Of a stretch of 64,000 nucleotides of DNA, positions 48,801 through 57,344 are shown piece by piece. The stretch comes from Trissonchulus latispiculum (Eukaryota; Nematoda; Enoplea; Enoplida; Ironidae): contig JASAND010030494.1 in the NCBI GenBank assembly GCA_030248195.1, positions 1-64,000 on the forward strand. Direction: 5' to 3'. Both the position numbers and the translations under genes were made by a program. The stretch's first letter is position 1; each line of letters opens with the position of its first letter. The notes under the pieces were generated by a model that saw only the letters and a list, made by a program, of their open reading frames with translations, had not been told where the DNA came from and did no database searches.

Positions 48801-51345
48801 ATCCTTTAAGAAGAAGTGCAAAGTAACTTTCAGCGATATTTAGTAGAAAATTTCTTATCCCATCTGCCCTTTTATGGGCAACCATTTTCAGGTGAAGGTG
48901 TCAAAAATGGATAAAAACGTTTAATGTCCGATTTGGTTGAAAAGTCGGTCATAGGGTAATTCGGGGACGCAGATTCCAAATCAGCAGTCTAAATGTTTCT
49001 AGCTCCCGTGGATCTCGAGATATGGCCAAATGCTACGCTGTTGGAGTCCGCAAAAGTGAGCAAATTGTATAGAAAAGCCTAATATCAGTACTTTTTGAAC
49101 TCGTTAGTCAAGTTTAGCCGGTGGATTTGCTAGGATACCCTTTAAAAAGAAGTGTCAAGTAACTTGCAGCGATATTTAATCGAAAATTCCTTATCCCAAC
49201 TGCCTTTTTATGGGCAACCATCTTCTTCTGGAAGGTGTCAAAAATGGATAAAAACTTTTAATGTCCAATTTGGTTGAAAAGCCGGTCATAGGGTAATTCG
49301 GGAACGCAGATTCCAAATCTGCAATCGAACTTTTTGTAGCTCCTATGGATCTCGAGATATGGCCAAAAGTTACACTGTTGGAATCCGCAACAGTGAGCAA
49401 ATTGTTTAGGAAGCCTGTTTTTTCGAACTCGTTAGTCAAGTCGAGCTGGTGGATTTGGTAGGACACCCTTTAAGAGGGTGTATCAAGTAACGTATAGCGA
49501 TATTTAGTGAAAAATTAGTTAAGAGCAACCATTTCCAGGGAATGTTGCTTATCCTAACTGCAACTTTAAGGGCAACCATTTCCAGAAAAATTCCTTATCC
49601 CAAATGCCCCTTTAAGGGCAGCCATTTCCTGGGAATGTTTCTTATCCCAATTGCCCCTTTAAGGGCAACCATTTCCAGGGAATGTTTCTTATCCCAACTG
49701 CCGCTTTAAGGGCAACCATTTCCAGAAAAGATCCTTATCCCAACTGCCCCTTTAAGGGCAGCCATTTCCAGGGAATGTTGCTTATCCCAACTGCCCCTTT
49801 AAGGGCAACCATTTCCAGGGAATGTTGCTTATCCCAACTGCCCCTTTAAGGGCAACCATTTCCAGGGAATGTTGCTTATCCCAACTGCCCCTTTAAGGGC
49901 AACCATTTCCAGGAAAACTCTTTATCTCAACTGCCATTTCAAGGCCTCCCACTTCGAGGAAAACTACTTATCCCAACTGTCCCTTTCAGGGCAACCATTT
50001 CGAAAGAATGCTCCTTATCCCAACTGCCCCTTTAAGGGCAACCATTTTCCGAAAACAGCACGGAAAATGCTTTTTCCCACCGATTTGATTAAAATCGACG
50101 CTACAAACGTACCTGCGTAAAGAAAGAAGCGGCGGCAAACCATTCATGCCAATTTAGCTTGTTATATATAAATTTGTTTTTTTTGCTCCTTTTAGGGGAG
50201 AGATTTGAAGTTATCGCTGCGTCAGTTGCGAATGTAGCCTCTGCTGGGCCGGTTAGTTCTTTTTTTACAAATTTTTAAATTTTCTAAAGAAAGTTTTTTG
50301 GTATTAAAATGACGTTATTCGTTTAAAATTTTCCTTTGAAAAGGAAGACGTTCTTTCAATATTTTGATTGAAAAAGCTCTGAAAATGGAAATTGATATAT
50401 ACTGAATTATGTGGTTGTGTATTTTATAAATATTTTAAACTATTGAACTATTATTTTAGCCCTCCTCCGACTTTTCCTGGTTCCCGGGCTACAAGTGGCA
50501 GGCCTGTGTTTGTCCCAACTGTAAACGACATCTTGGATGGTAAGCTGAAGCATATTATACGTACGCTTTATGACTGAGTTTTTTGCACAGAATTTTAGCT
50601 TCTGAGAAATAGCAGGGTGTTTTGAACAAATTGTAGTGCAAAGTTTCCACATGAGCACTAATGCAGAATCAGGTTTTTGCAAAAAGTGTTCCAGGTGTAA
50701 ATTTTCCAAAGTTTTCGTAAGTTCATCTCCCCCCGGTTATTTTGCTCTGTCCCCTCCCCCACACTCCATAGTTTATTCTGCTTCACTGCAAAATCCTGCC
50801 AGTTGATTATACTTTATTCGATTTTCGATTACATAATACAACTGTATATCCGTTTGCCGACAATTTACCCTCTGGGCTAAACGGTTTTCATCTCAAATTT
50901 GTCCAGCATTCAATATTTATGGCATCGTGAACATTTTTCTGCAATATTGCGTTGTGCAATGCGTACAAACACGTGAGCCATGGCGACTTAAACTCTGGCT
51001 ACATTTCTGAGCGGATGTTTTACAATTGACAGTATTTTGAAAGTACACACAATGCCCACATGTCCAGAATTAAAAACCCTTTCACAAAATCTTTTAAATT
51101 CTTTTAGGTAAAATGAATGATAAATAAATAAATATGCACATGGCACTACAATAGCCAGTTTCAGGCTTATAAATTCATTTTAAGAAATAATTTTTTCGAC
51201 TGTTTTCGTTTTTTTCAGGATATTCAGTGCTCTGCATAAAGCTGAGCCGAAACAGTTTGTAGGACTGGTTCTGGACTATTTGATGAGTGATAGCTGTAAG
51301 CTTTTCGTAATCTTTTCCATTTTTTTATGTTTCGCACATACATAG
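29254..51345 (+). CDS. Secreted CULT-domain protein (cereblon-like thalidomide-binding fold), five exons
   Basis: Exons: 29254-29341, 34057-34206, 50196-50251, 50460-50539 and 51219-51345; phases join perfectly (166 codons). Exon 1 encodes a signal peptide (MVSTVLFLLANLIVSHA) and an acidic stretch. The rest is one CULT domain: zinc ligands CRQC and CPNC, and three tryptophans in SWFPGYKW and HLGW at the positions of human cereblon W380, W386 and W400 (the aromatic cage). No Lon-like domain is present, so this belongs to the secreted CULT family of unknown function, not to cereblon itself. Donor 2 (GTCCGT) is weak. The 3' end is unsure: either readthrough to TAG at 51343, or a GTAAGC donor at 51296 and a further exon. 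Intron 2 is 16 kb and holds prominin. Confidence 0.8.
29342..30192. other. Intron 1 of the CULT gene, first part, with a dispersed repeat
   Basis: Includes a segment at about 29926-30020 (CACTACGGTGGGAAGGTAAC, GATGCAGTCA, GAGGTGATGC, GCTGAGAAT) whose words recur in the same order at 63770-63930. It probably derives from an old dispersed element, perhaps the 3' part of a non-LTR element. No gene recognised. Confidence 0.45.
30193..31264. mobile_element. Inverted-repeat element of about 1.07 kb
   Basis: The left end TATAGTCAGGGGGGAAGAAAAACATG and the right end (inverse of TATAGTCAGAGAGGGGGG...AAACATGACGG) form imperfect terminal inverted repeats. Inside, GGGGGAAAAACATGG-type words recur near 30390-30415, 30875-30925 and 31200. 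It lies in intron 1 of the CULT gene. The 102-codon frame at 30216 shows no motif. Confidence 0.55.
31265..32945. other. Intron sequence, no gene recognised
   Basis: AT-rich. A G/C-run block at 32330-32400 and a stretch of AATATTTTTCC words near 32100-32660 in both orientations suggest another old fold-back repeat. Nothing coding was recognised. Confidence 0.4.
32946..32998. repeat. (TA)n microsatellite
   Basis: About 53 bp of TA repeat in intron 1 of the CULT gene. Confidence 0.95.
32999..34056. other. End of CULT intron 1
   Basis: No gene or repeat recognised. It ends with the acceptor TTTTTATTGTTTTAG before exon 2. Confidence 0.6.
34207..34972. other. Start of CULT intron 2 and 3' flank of prominin
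   Basis: No coding signal. It would contain the 3' untranslated region of the minus-strand prominin gene. No clear minus-strand AATAAA was found close to its stop. Confidence 0.5.
34973..37543 (-). CDS. prom: Prominin (CD133-like) five-span membrane glycoprotein, coding part without introns
   Basis: 856 codons, close to the usual 850-865 of prominins. Signal peptide 1-18. Membrane segments at about 112-138, 158-181, 428-455, 473-500 and 773-797 give the prominin layout: an outer N-terminal region, a short Cys-rich inner loop (CCCRQCDHC, 134-143), two large outer loops of about 245 and 270 residues with NxS/T sites, and a cytoplasmic tail of about 58. Prominins are cholesterol-binding proteins of membrane protrusions. 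Vertebrate PROM1 has more than 20 coding exons, so one uninterrupted frame is odd. A retrocopy is possible, but no poly-A tract was seen. A splice acceptor (TTTTTTAATTCTAG) 1 bp before the ATG suggests a 5' noncoding exon. It is nested antisense in CULT intron 2. Confidence 0.92.
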   Translation of the reverse strand: MLATLLIGTWLLVSAVVNGQLQRQSDDSSSYSSNTSLICITEPTIVETMDRYSQSCAGLYELAQSVISSVRSHDAHIYPQIESFVTWIAHADQPSESAIAGQLEPIILSQKGLLAALILGLLIAVAFPVAGCIVCCCRQCDHCGGERVQTKPSQRLCLAWSVLTWFGYVFQLAGVVLFILNVQNVWNALPQGRDDSILQLSHLTEFIRKTSYEINCAVDTQTNTTLDYISGRIDRFPEDAEVSFFDTTGVSTLSHLYRTLEGSPTPLTQLEEKLQEVFSETAKRNDSIQQMLSTDSTIKQLAEEQLGGVGELSQNISAEFGNYISQGILQTTMMAKAKLEETLKNQDFNITKKLENTRQRIEEIKADATKKVKTAIPMDEIRGYIAEEKDKLNDIADDLVDRVQHIANVWLGQTLGQDQVAPYIWTKYVLMCLSLPAILTLLWLTCGLTCGFFAYDRKVLPTERSKLSESSGRCLLVAVATSFVFSWLLQLLAVLFFLLGYSGEQVCRPILIDESPQALHLLDHILQELDRENRSYPSVAKAIEDCRADRAFYSAFSLQTRVDLDSIEGQVAAKLEIDVGDYWDFDPDLVYRPSDSTINDTLYGEILPLASLYREGLINYAQKVATPPRNTLFILAKLLQLANEAAGKAEDPTAYKAAASKLEEQLDETEKYDERTLRQSLSQLNQTLTILNSVLTDAFTYQKIFNQTNSQLMTTFKQYCQSYFETAKSQVLDDVKALIKNLKDDTGHCRPVYQIYHNLGTTLCYTLMNPVQGLWLTLGWFTLGFILCIVGGFLLSKYFLRMDRKVAKPTRVDPKRLSTVTDGGDAELANGKPPRRWHLPRVHPMNVSPVTNAYES
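37594..38245. mobile_element. Fold-back element, copy 2
   Basis: Same family as 6073-6655: ends ACGTCGGGGTCTTTTCCAG and inverse CTGGAAAAGACCC...ACGT, with near-complete inverse halves (CGACCACGCTGACTTCAAAT near 37681 returns inverted near 38080). It starts 50 bp upstream of the prominin ATG, so it overlaps the likely prominin 5' intron or promoter region. Confidence 0.8.
38246..42378. other. CULT intron 2, unique AT-rich sequence
   Basis: About 4.1 kb without recognised gene or element. Contains TA-rich tracts at 41168-41220 and 41946-42022. Open frames are short and without motif. Confidence 0.5.
41946..42022. repeat. (TA)n microsatellite
   Basis: About 77 bp of TA with one TG interruption. 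Confidence 0.95.
42379..42449 (-). tRNA. tRNA-Cys-like sequence (GCA), pseudogene or head of a SINE
   Basis: 71 nt on the minus strand. The acceptor stem GGCTCCG/CGGAGCC has all 7 pairs. Anticodon loop CTGCAGT gives anticodon GCA. The T arm contains GGTTCGATTCC, a good B box. The anticodon stem has a mismatch plus G-T pairs, and the T stem has one mismatch. A G-rich tract follows within 30 bp of its 3' end, and there is no T-run terminator next to the gene. A degenerate tRNA or a tRNA-derived SINE is more likely than a working gene. Confidence 0.5.
42688..44917 (+). mobile_element. Family-C element C5, interrupted by D4
   Basis: The head at 42688 is followed by the D4 head. The C5 body (44088-44886) is of the first type with AAATGAAAGAGCTCGTCG modules. 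The tail GCGGCAACCC is at 44887, with 3' end CTACTTCGCTTGTT. Confidence 0.72.
42749..44087 (+). mobile_element. Family-D element D4
   Basis: Innermost element of nest 2. Head (GGGTTGTC/GACAACCC), (TTTA)n, poly-C landmark, a body with one more module than D1-D3, and the tail GCGACAACCC at 44059. The antisense 157-codon frame is open again (42826-43299). Confidence 0.75.
45973..46674 (+). mobile_element. Family-B element B5
   Basis: Complete: head GTGTTGCCCA/TGGGCAACAC, ATT tract, poly-C landmark, body, and the tail GTGGGCAACAC at 46643 with 3' end GTAGCGCTAGTT. Length and body match the B element at 25220. Confidence 0.78.
46681..47702 (+). mobile_element. Family-C element C6
   Basis: The head hairpin (GGGTTGCCGC, arm GGCAACCC) has a shorter loop than other C heads. 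The poly-C landmark is near 46770, and the body has three modules. The tail GCGGCAACCC is at 47672, with 3' end CAATTTGCTTGTT, directly followed by the A2 body. Confidence 0.75.
47870..49480 (+). repeat. 336-bp tandem module of family A, five copies
   Basis: The landmark GGGTAATTCGG(G/A)GACG recurs near 47946, 48282, 48617, 48954 and 49291. Each unit carries a small palindrome GCAGATTCCAAATCTGC and CCCAACTGCC...GGGCAACC. Nest 1 has only two copies (about 27640-28300), so copy number varies. Confidence 0.8.
49500..50060 (+). repeat. 47-bp minisatellite, about 11 units
   Basis: Units contain CTTATCCCAACTGCCCCTTT followed by AAGGGCAACCATTTCCAGG. Each has the short inverted pair GCCC/GGGC. The unit is a contracted version of the end of the 336-bp module, so it probably arose from it. 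It is absent from A1. Confidence 0.8.
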
Positions 51346-51411
51346 GTTTGTTGCACAAATTACACAAATTGTTACCTAGATCTTTCCTGAAAAATATTGT
51401 GTTTTTTATTT

Positions 51412-51606
51412 TTATCTTTCTTTTAGTCTTTTTTCATTTTTCCCATCTTGTTCCTGCTGTTGATCTAGTTTTTTAATTCTTTTCATGCTTGTTTTAGTTG
51501 CTGATTCATTGCTGATGACGCCAAAGATTGGTGTTGGATAGTCGTAATCAAAATCTGCCTTGTGCTTCTCCTCCACCTCCGCGACATCGAAAATTTCCCC
51601 ACACAC
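51412..51606 (-). CDS. Possible terminal exon or chance frame (64 codons), unrecognised
   Basis: A minus-strand frame with a charged, coding-like product (acidic start, YDYPTPIFGV in the middle, Lys/Gln/Glu-rich end). It is followed within 10 bp of its stop by AATAAA on the same strand. It has no in-frame ATG near its start and no good acceptor. Antisense to the region just past CULT exon 5. Weakly supported. Confidence 0.2.
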   Translation of the reverse strand: MCGEIFDVAEVEEKHKADFDYDYPTPIFGVISNESATKTSMKRIKKLDQQQEQDGKNEKRLKER

Positions 51607-52939
51607 CTTCTCTCACATTTTATCTAACTCATGCAATACAGCTATAATGTGCAACTTACAGAACTACTGTACATTAGTAGATTAAGTTTAAAGATTAGAG
51701 TAGAACTTAGCATTTTAACTTAACTACGTTTTCTGCAACAGTTAGACACTGAGATAAATCACTGAGGGTTTTCTCGAGGGTGTTGATTTGTATTTTGGTG
51801 TTGTATATATTGTATGTCCGAGTCTTATTTGTTTGACAATCGAAAACTTTAGTATACGTATTGTACTTTTGCTTCTTGCTGGAGTCTGAAAATTGGTCAT
51901 GGAAATAAATGCTGAAAGTTTTTAGTTTGAAAATTGGTCATGGAAATAAATGCTGAAAGTTTTTAGTTTTTAAAATCTTCAGATTTCTTTTTGTAGTACT
52001 ATGACATACGCAAGTGAATGAGCTCTTGCCTTCTGCCAACCTGATACTTGCCTTCTGTCTGTGTCATAAATATCAAACATTTTCGTAGGAGATCGGGGAA
52101 TGTTCCTTTTAATAAGTTTTTAGAAAACATATTTTTCTCTCACTCCAATGTTGGTTTGTTTTGCTGCAATCCGGTTCTGTTTGTGGTGCCTTGTTGTAAT
52201 GCCAGTTTGTGTACATAAACAACGTTGTTTTTTTGTTTTTGTTAATCAATGTAATATTTATTTTGACTAATCAATAAAATTATTTTGTTTTGCGTTGCGT
52301 TGGTAGGGAAAGTTATTTTTGGTACAATTTGGTAGGGTTTACAAGAGTACAGCAGTTACAGCAATAGAAATGGTAAATTGCTGCAGAAACTTTTATAAGA
52401 AAGGACTATTTGCTACAGATTTCTCTTTCGATATGCGCATCGAATGCTCTAAATCGCCATTTCGTTTAAAAGCGTAGTCGTTCAATTGGTGCAGTTGCGG
52501 TGGTAAAGTTTTCTGGAGATACATATAAGTGACGCGGAGCATTTAGCACAAGCGTGATAATGACTTTCGGCTGAGCTAAAACGTTTATTAAGTCTTAACT
52601 TTTGCAGTTTGCTGTACACTACAGATGTTATACAAGTTGGAAGATGTGACGAAAACGAGTCCATATCTAAATTGACGTCCTTTGATTGGCTTTCTTATCC
52701 CCTCAGTCTTTTTAGGTTAGGGATAGTGTTGGTGTTAAAATTTTGGAGCGAATGTACGCTTGACCGGCCGGCCCTGCCTTACCCCGTGGGGTCGAGGTAG
52801 CTTTGAAATAATTTCCAACATCGTGGGTTTTGTTTGAGAGTTGAGAATTTTCTAGGTTAACTTCTGGTTGTTAATTAGCAGCGATAATTAGCATAATTAC
52901 CATGGTTGGTTATCATATTCTGGCACGTTTTATGAGTGG
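51607..52939. other. Spacer between the CULT gene and an inverted-repeat element
   Basis: AT-rich. A 47-bp direct repeat (GAAAATTGGTCATGGAAATA word at 51888 and 51935) is present. No gene recognised. Confidence 0.45.
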
Positions 52940-53572
52940 ATTGCACCAAACAGGATTAGCTCGGTGTTAAGTTAACCTCAAGGTTAACACGGTGTTAACC
53001 TGTTAACGCTCAGCTAATTCGTTGCACCAAATAAGGGTAAGTTAACCTCGGGGTTAACTACGAGTTAACTTAGTCTTCAGCATGCAAAATTTAACTCTGA
53101 ATGTCAGCAGGATTAGCTGAGGACTAACTCATTTTCTAACATTTCCGCCTTCATTTATCAGAAAATTTCGGTATGGATTGTTCAATCAGACATTTAAGAA
53201 TACTTCAGTTTTTAAAATATTTTCGCAGTATTGTTTCATATGTGACATTTGCGATTTGATCCCATACTTGAATGATAAGCTTGAGCTCAGAGTTAAGGGG
53301 AATAAAGACTTAGCTCGGAGTTAACCTCAAGGTTAAAGTAGTCTTCAGCTACTCTTGAAAAATGATGATTGGATACTTTGATTGAGAAAACGAATTTGAT
53401 TGGCTAGCTCTAACCGTGAGCTGAAGCTTAGAGTGTTATTCTTGACAAAAACTAAGTTGGTGCAACGGACTAAAGTTTAACACTGTGAAGCTTAGCTGCA
53501 GAATAGTTAGCACCGAGTTAACTCAGTGTTCAGCTAACACCGAGCTAACTTAGCCCGATTTGGTGCAATCGG
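52940..53572. mobile_element. Inverted-repeat element (MITE-like)
   Basis: The ends GGATTGCACCAAA and inverse TTTGGTGCAATC enclose about 630 bp. Both ends continue with GGTTAACTCGGTGTTA-like words in inverse orientation, and internal GTTGCACCAAAT at 53022 suggests a repeated or nested end. The interior is made of permuted GTTAACCTCG/CGAGTTAAC words and can fold extensively. It lies 290 bp upstream of the ClpP start. Confidence 0.6.
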
Positions 53573-53861
53573 GCGTATGCCTACCGCAGCAAAGGAAAGT
53601 AGCGCAATTGCAAAAATCTGCAGAATTGTCTTAGTGGTTAGTACATTACTGGAACAGAAGAAACTCTTGTTTCTTGGTAAGAATTTAATCCAGCCAAAAT
53701 GAGACGAAAATTATTTTACTCCAACTGAAAATTATATTACATTCGTCCTACGTAACTTGGCTTGGGTGCCACCTTCAAAAGCTCACATCAGACAAGAGTC
53801 GCACTGAATACGTTTGCATGGTTTAGACAGCTTAACTTACAGTCGATTACTGATAGCTAGC

Positions 53862-55875
53862 ATGGTTATTGGTGGCCTTAGATCACGAATTTTGGGCAGA
53901 GCTTCCGTTTCCTTGGCTCGGCGATTTTTGAGTCTATCTCCGGCCAGCCTATCTCCCTTGGTTCCGATTGTGATCGAACAGACGGGCCGTGGTGAGCGGG
54001 CCTATGACATTTATTCCCGGCTGCTCAAGGAAAGGATAGTTTGTGTCATGGGTCCGGTATGGTTATCTGAATGTTTTTCTCTTTACATGTAATTTTTTGA
54101 CGCCTGGTTTCATTCTAATTTGGTTTTAAGTTGCCATTGCTGAATTTTGAATAGTTGGATTGGGGGAGAAGGGTGAAATTTAAAATACTAGTATTAGATT
54201 GTGATACTTTATTGAAATTGTTATAAATGGTGATACTGTTAATTTTTCATATTTTTTCTGTCCAGTTAGTCTCAATTTGCTTCAGAGATGTTTGTCCCTG
54301 TTTAGATAACAGACGAGCTGTCCAGTTTAGTTGTGGCTCAGCTTCTTTTTCTTCAGTCGGAGAGCACTAGACAGCCGATTCAAATGTATATCAACAGTCC
54401 AGGTAAATATTTGTGTAACTGGTTGGTCTTTGAAGTAGTTTGAATACATACCTACGTACCACTGGGTTGTGATTGTGACTGGGACTGATGAGTAGAAAAT
54501 GATTCCAGATGGTCCAAGAGAACCTCCGAGGCGCTGGTTGCGAGCATTTGCACTCAGCTACATTATTATATGTTGAGACCATATGGGGTGGAGGACGGGG
54601 GTGGGGCCCCTACTAAATCCGGGTTTTGAGGAAAAACGGAAAATCCGGTTTTCCCTAGTTTACCCTCCTCCCCTCCTCCAACTGCACTGATTTCAATCTT
54701 TTGGAATCCGCATTTATGTGAGCTGAATGAAATGCTGTAGGCAAGACACAATTGAAACACCATGGCTGTCAGCTTATGGTGAACAGCTGTATACATAAAA
54801 CATTATTTTAAGTTTTGCTATATTTTTAGGTGGCAGTGTAACGGCTGGTCTGGGTATCTATGATACGATGCAGTACGTGCTGCCGCCGGTCAGCACTTGG
54901 TGCATTGGCCAGGCCTGCAGTATGGCTGCCCTGTTGCTGGCTGCTGGATCCGCTGGACATCGGAACAGTTTGCCGAATGCCAGAATTATGATCCATCAGC
55001 CCCATGGGGCTGCCCAGGTACCCACCCACCACCATTCCAGCAATGAATTGCTAGAGATTAAAACATTTTCCTGTGTTTAATGCATGTATAGTTGATTGAT
55101 TATGATATTGTGTGAGCATGTGTATATTCTATTACCTGAATTCGTTTCTAACTAAATTATATTCAGACTTCAGATTTAATTTAACGCTGATGTATAAAAT
55201 CATTGCTCATTGCTGAGTAACATATATATTTAATGCGGGTCGCTCATTTTAGGGTCAAGCTTCAGATATCCAAATTCAGGCAGAAGAAATATTGAAATTG
55301 AAAAAGCAAATTAATGATCTTTTCGTCAAACATACTGCCAAACCTTTGGATATAATAGGTACTGTATTGTGCAGTCTGTTTGTAGGTTTCCAAATAGGGA
55401 GTGGTAAATTTGTAGGCTTTGATTAAGAAAACTTTATTGTTGCGAATTATATATTATATTATAAACTTATCTACTCTTAGAAAAGACAAACTTGCTGTAT
55501 AATAATCTATTTTTATTTTACTGAGTTTGTTTTATTAGAAATCACATATAAATGACCTCGAATTACCTTCGTTGCCGACAATCCGACAAGGCTTAGAAAA
55601 TTCTGCTCAATGTTTGTATTGGGTCACGATATATATTTTTTGTCTTGCTTTTGTAATTTGTAGCAAATATTTTTATTGGCATTCTGCCTGACGTTGGTTG
55701 GTATGTTATATAATTAGTAAAACTTCATCAAAATAAAGTTTGTTGATTTCTGATTTCAGAGAAAGCCGTAGACCGAGACAGGTTCATGTCACCAGAGGAA
55801 GCGAAGGAGTTTGGAATTATTGATCAGGTTTTGCAGCAGCCCCCGGGAACCGGAGAGTCGGATAAACAACATTAG
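53862..55875 (+). CDS. CLPP: ATP-dependent Clp protease proteolytic subunit, mitochondrial, five exons
   Basis: Exons 53862-54056, 54306-54402, 54830-55017, 55253-55358 and 55760-55875 join in phase to 233 codons. Residues 1-33 are Arg/Ser/Leu-rich without acidic residues ([16 protein letters not shown]), a matrix-targeting presequence. The ClpP core follows: [28 protein letters not shown], catalytic Ser128 in GQACSMAA, His153 in [10 protein letters not shown] and Asp202 in RDRFMSP. It forms a heptameric-ring serine protease working with ClpX in the matrix. The start was set at ATG 53862 because the presequence begins there; an in-frame ATG 16 codons upstream is less likely. The tail after QQPP is short compared with human CLPP. 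Confidence 0.95.
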
Positions 55876-55987
55876 TAACAAGTTAAATTATCTATGTATT
55901 GTTGTGTTTTAAATTGTTTGTTACGATAATGTCATACAGTGTACAATGTATACAAATGTATCCTGTATTGGAAATTAGTCAGAATTA

Positions 55988-57002
55988 GTTAACGTGGTGA
56001 TTCCTTTTGGGCACATATTATTGGTTGACTGTTCAAATCAAGATGAAATTTGATGAAACTTTCCAAAATAAGTTCTTTTAGCATTCTAACACCCTCCGCG
56101 CAATCCCGCTTCAAAACTTCGACGTCTCCGTTCAGGGCGGTTTTTTCCGAGTCTTGACGCTTAGACAGCAGCTGCATAGTTATGATTATGTTAATTCGAA
56201 AGATCTTGTTGAGCTCTACATTTTTGCTTTTTGAACCACCTTACTAGCTTTTCTCTATAGTGAAGTATAGCTGATTTTCTTATTTTGGAGTTGAAAACTT
56301 ATCATTTTTGCAGAAATCAAATAATCCGCCATATCTTGAGCTACGCAAGCCGTAAAATTTAACTAAGGGTGTCAATTTGAAGGTCTCGTCGGGGCCGATT
56401 ATTCATGGCATTTAAAATCTTTTAAATGCTATCCCGTACGCTGCTATCATAAAAAATGTAGTTTTTGTAAAAACATGACCAAATTTTTTTCCAGCGATTG
56501 TGGAGCATTTACTATGCAAGCTAGAGTGTTTTACTTACTAGACGTGTTTTACGCAAAAATACCCAGGGACCCTTTTTTAGTTGCCCCGATTACTGCTTTC
56601 GAGCTAAAGTGGTCGCTTGCCAAAGTTGGGAAAAGTAGGCAAAATCCAGGTTGCGCATTCATTTTAGTTAATTTCTTTATAACTAAGAGCGGTTTCATAA
56701 TAATTAAAAATCTATTTCTAATAGATATTTAACAGCTTTTTGATAGTGGAAGTGGAATCGAATGATATGGCCGAGGCCTCACGAAAAAATTTGCTTTAGT
56801 CTGCAAAAAATCTGGAAAATTAAATTACTTCGAAAATGCAGTAAAATAATTTCCAAGAACTAAAGTTATGTTCACTGTATTCATTAGAAAGAGAAAATAT
56901 TAAGCTCCATTTCGATATAAAAATGGCGTCTTAATCCTAGGAATGAATGAGTATTAACTGTTCAAAGTTTATGTCTCCAAAAGGAATCACCACCTTAACT
57001 AG
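55988..57002. mobile_element. Inverted-repeat element of about 1 kb downstream of ClpP
   Basis: The left end TTAACGTGGTGATTCCTTTTGG and the right end CCAAAAGGAATCACCACCTTAA are inverse with one mismatch. GAATTAGTTAAC flanks both sides (55982 and 57014). A 62-codon minus-strand frame (55989-56177) with a coding-like charged product starts inside and ends within the left repeat; no transposase motif was seen. Confidence 0.6.
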
Positions 57003-57344
57003 AGCAAGTTGTGAATTAGTTAACTAGAGCAATTAATTAATTAATTAATTAATTGGTCTCCACGATTGTCATAACAGAATTCGGTTTTGGTTGTTGTGGG
57101 CTTTCTTTCCGCAACCCATGAGGTTGCTGTCTTTAACTGAAGGATCTTCTGGACGATGTCGATGTCGTGTTGCTTATATTAAATCGTAAATATCTAACTA
57201 TATAGCAAACTTCACAAGAAAGGGACAGTTATAAAATTCGATTTTTAGGGTCGAAAACAGCACTCGATAGTTTAGCAAAACTCTCGCACAACTTCAAACT
57301 AAGATTTATCAATTGGTATTTATTTACAGCTTTACAAAAATTAA
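57003..57344. other. Spacer and probable noggin 3' untranslated region
   Basis: Contains an (ATTA)n tract at 57032-57056. No gene recognised. Confidence 0.5.

Larger units (their letters stand above)
42574..50163 (+). mobile_element. Nest 2, outermost element, family A (A2)
   Basis: The head at 42574 (GGTTTGCC/GGCAAACC) and the tail at 50132 (GCGGCAAACC, 3' end AGCTTGTT) match A1. Its body resumes at 47703 after all insertions: a CTT tract, poly-C landmark, five copies of the roughly 336-bp module (47870-49480), then a 47-bp minisatellite. In this nest every head has a tail: A opens, three nested elements (C, C, D) close in reverse order, then one B and one C, then A closes. The tail ends 32 bp before CULT exon 3. 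Confidence 0.75.

Noticed and set aside
53814..53861. Upstream in-frame ATG for ClpP
   Set aside because: Adds HGLDSLTYS with an acidic residue before the typical Arg/Ser presequence; the ATG at 53862 fits mitochondrial targeting better.
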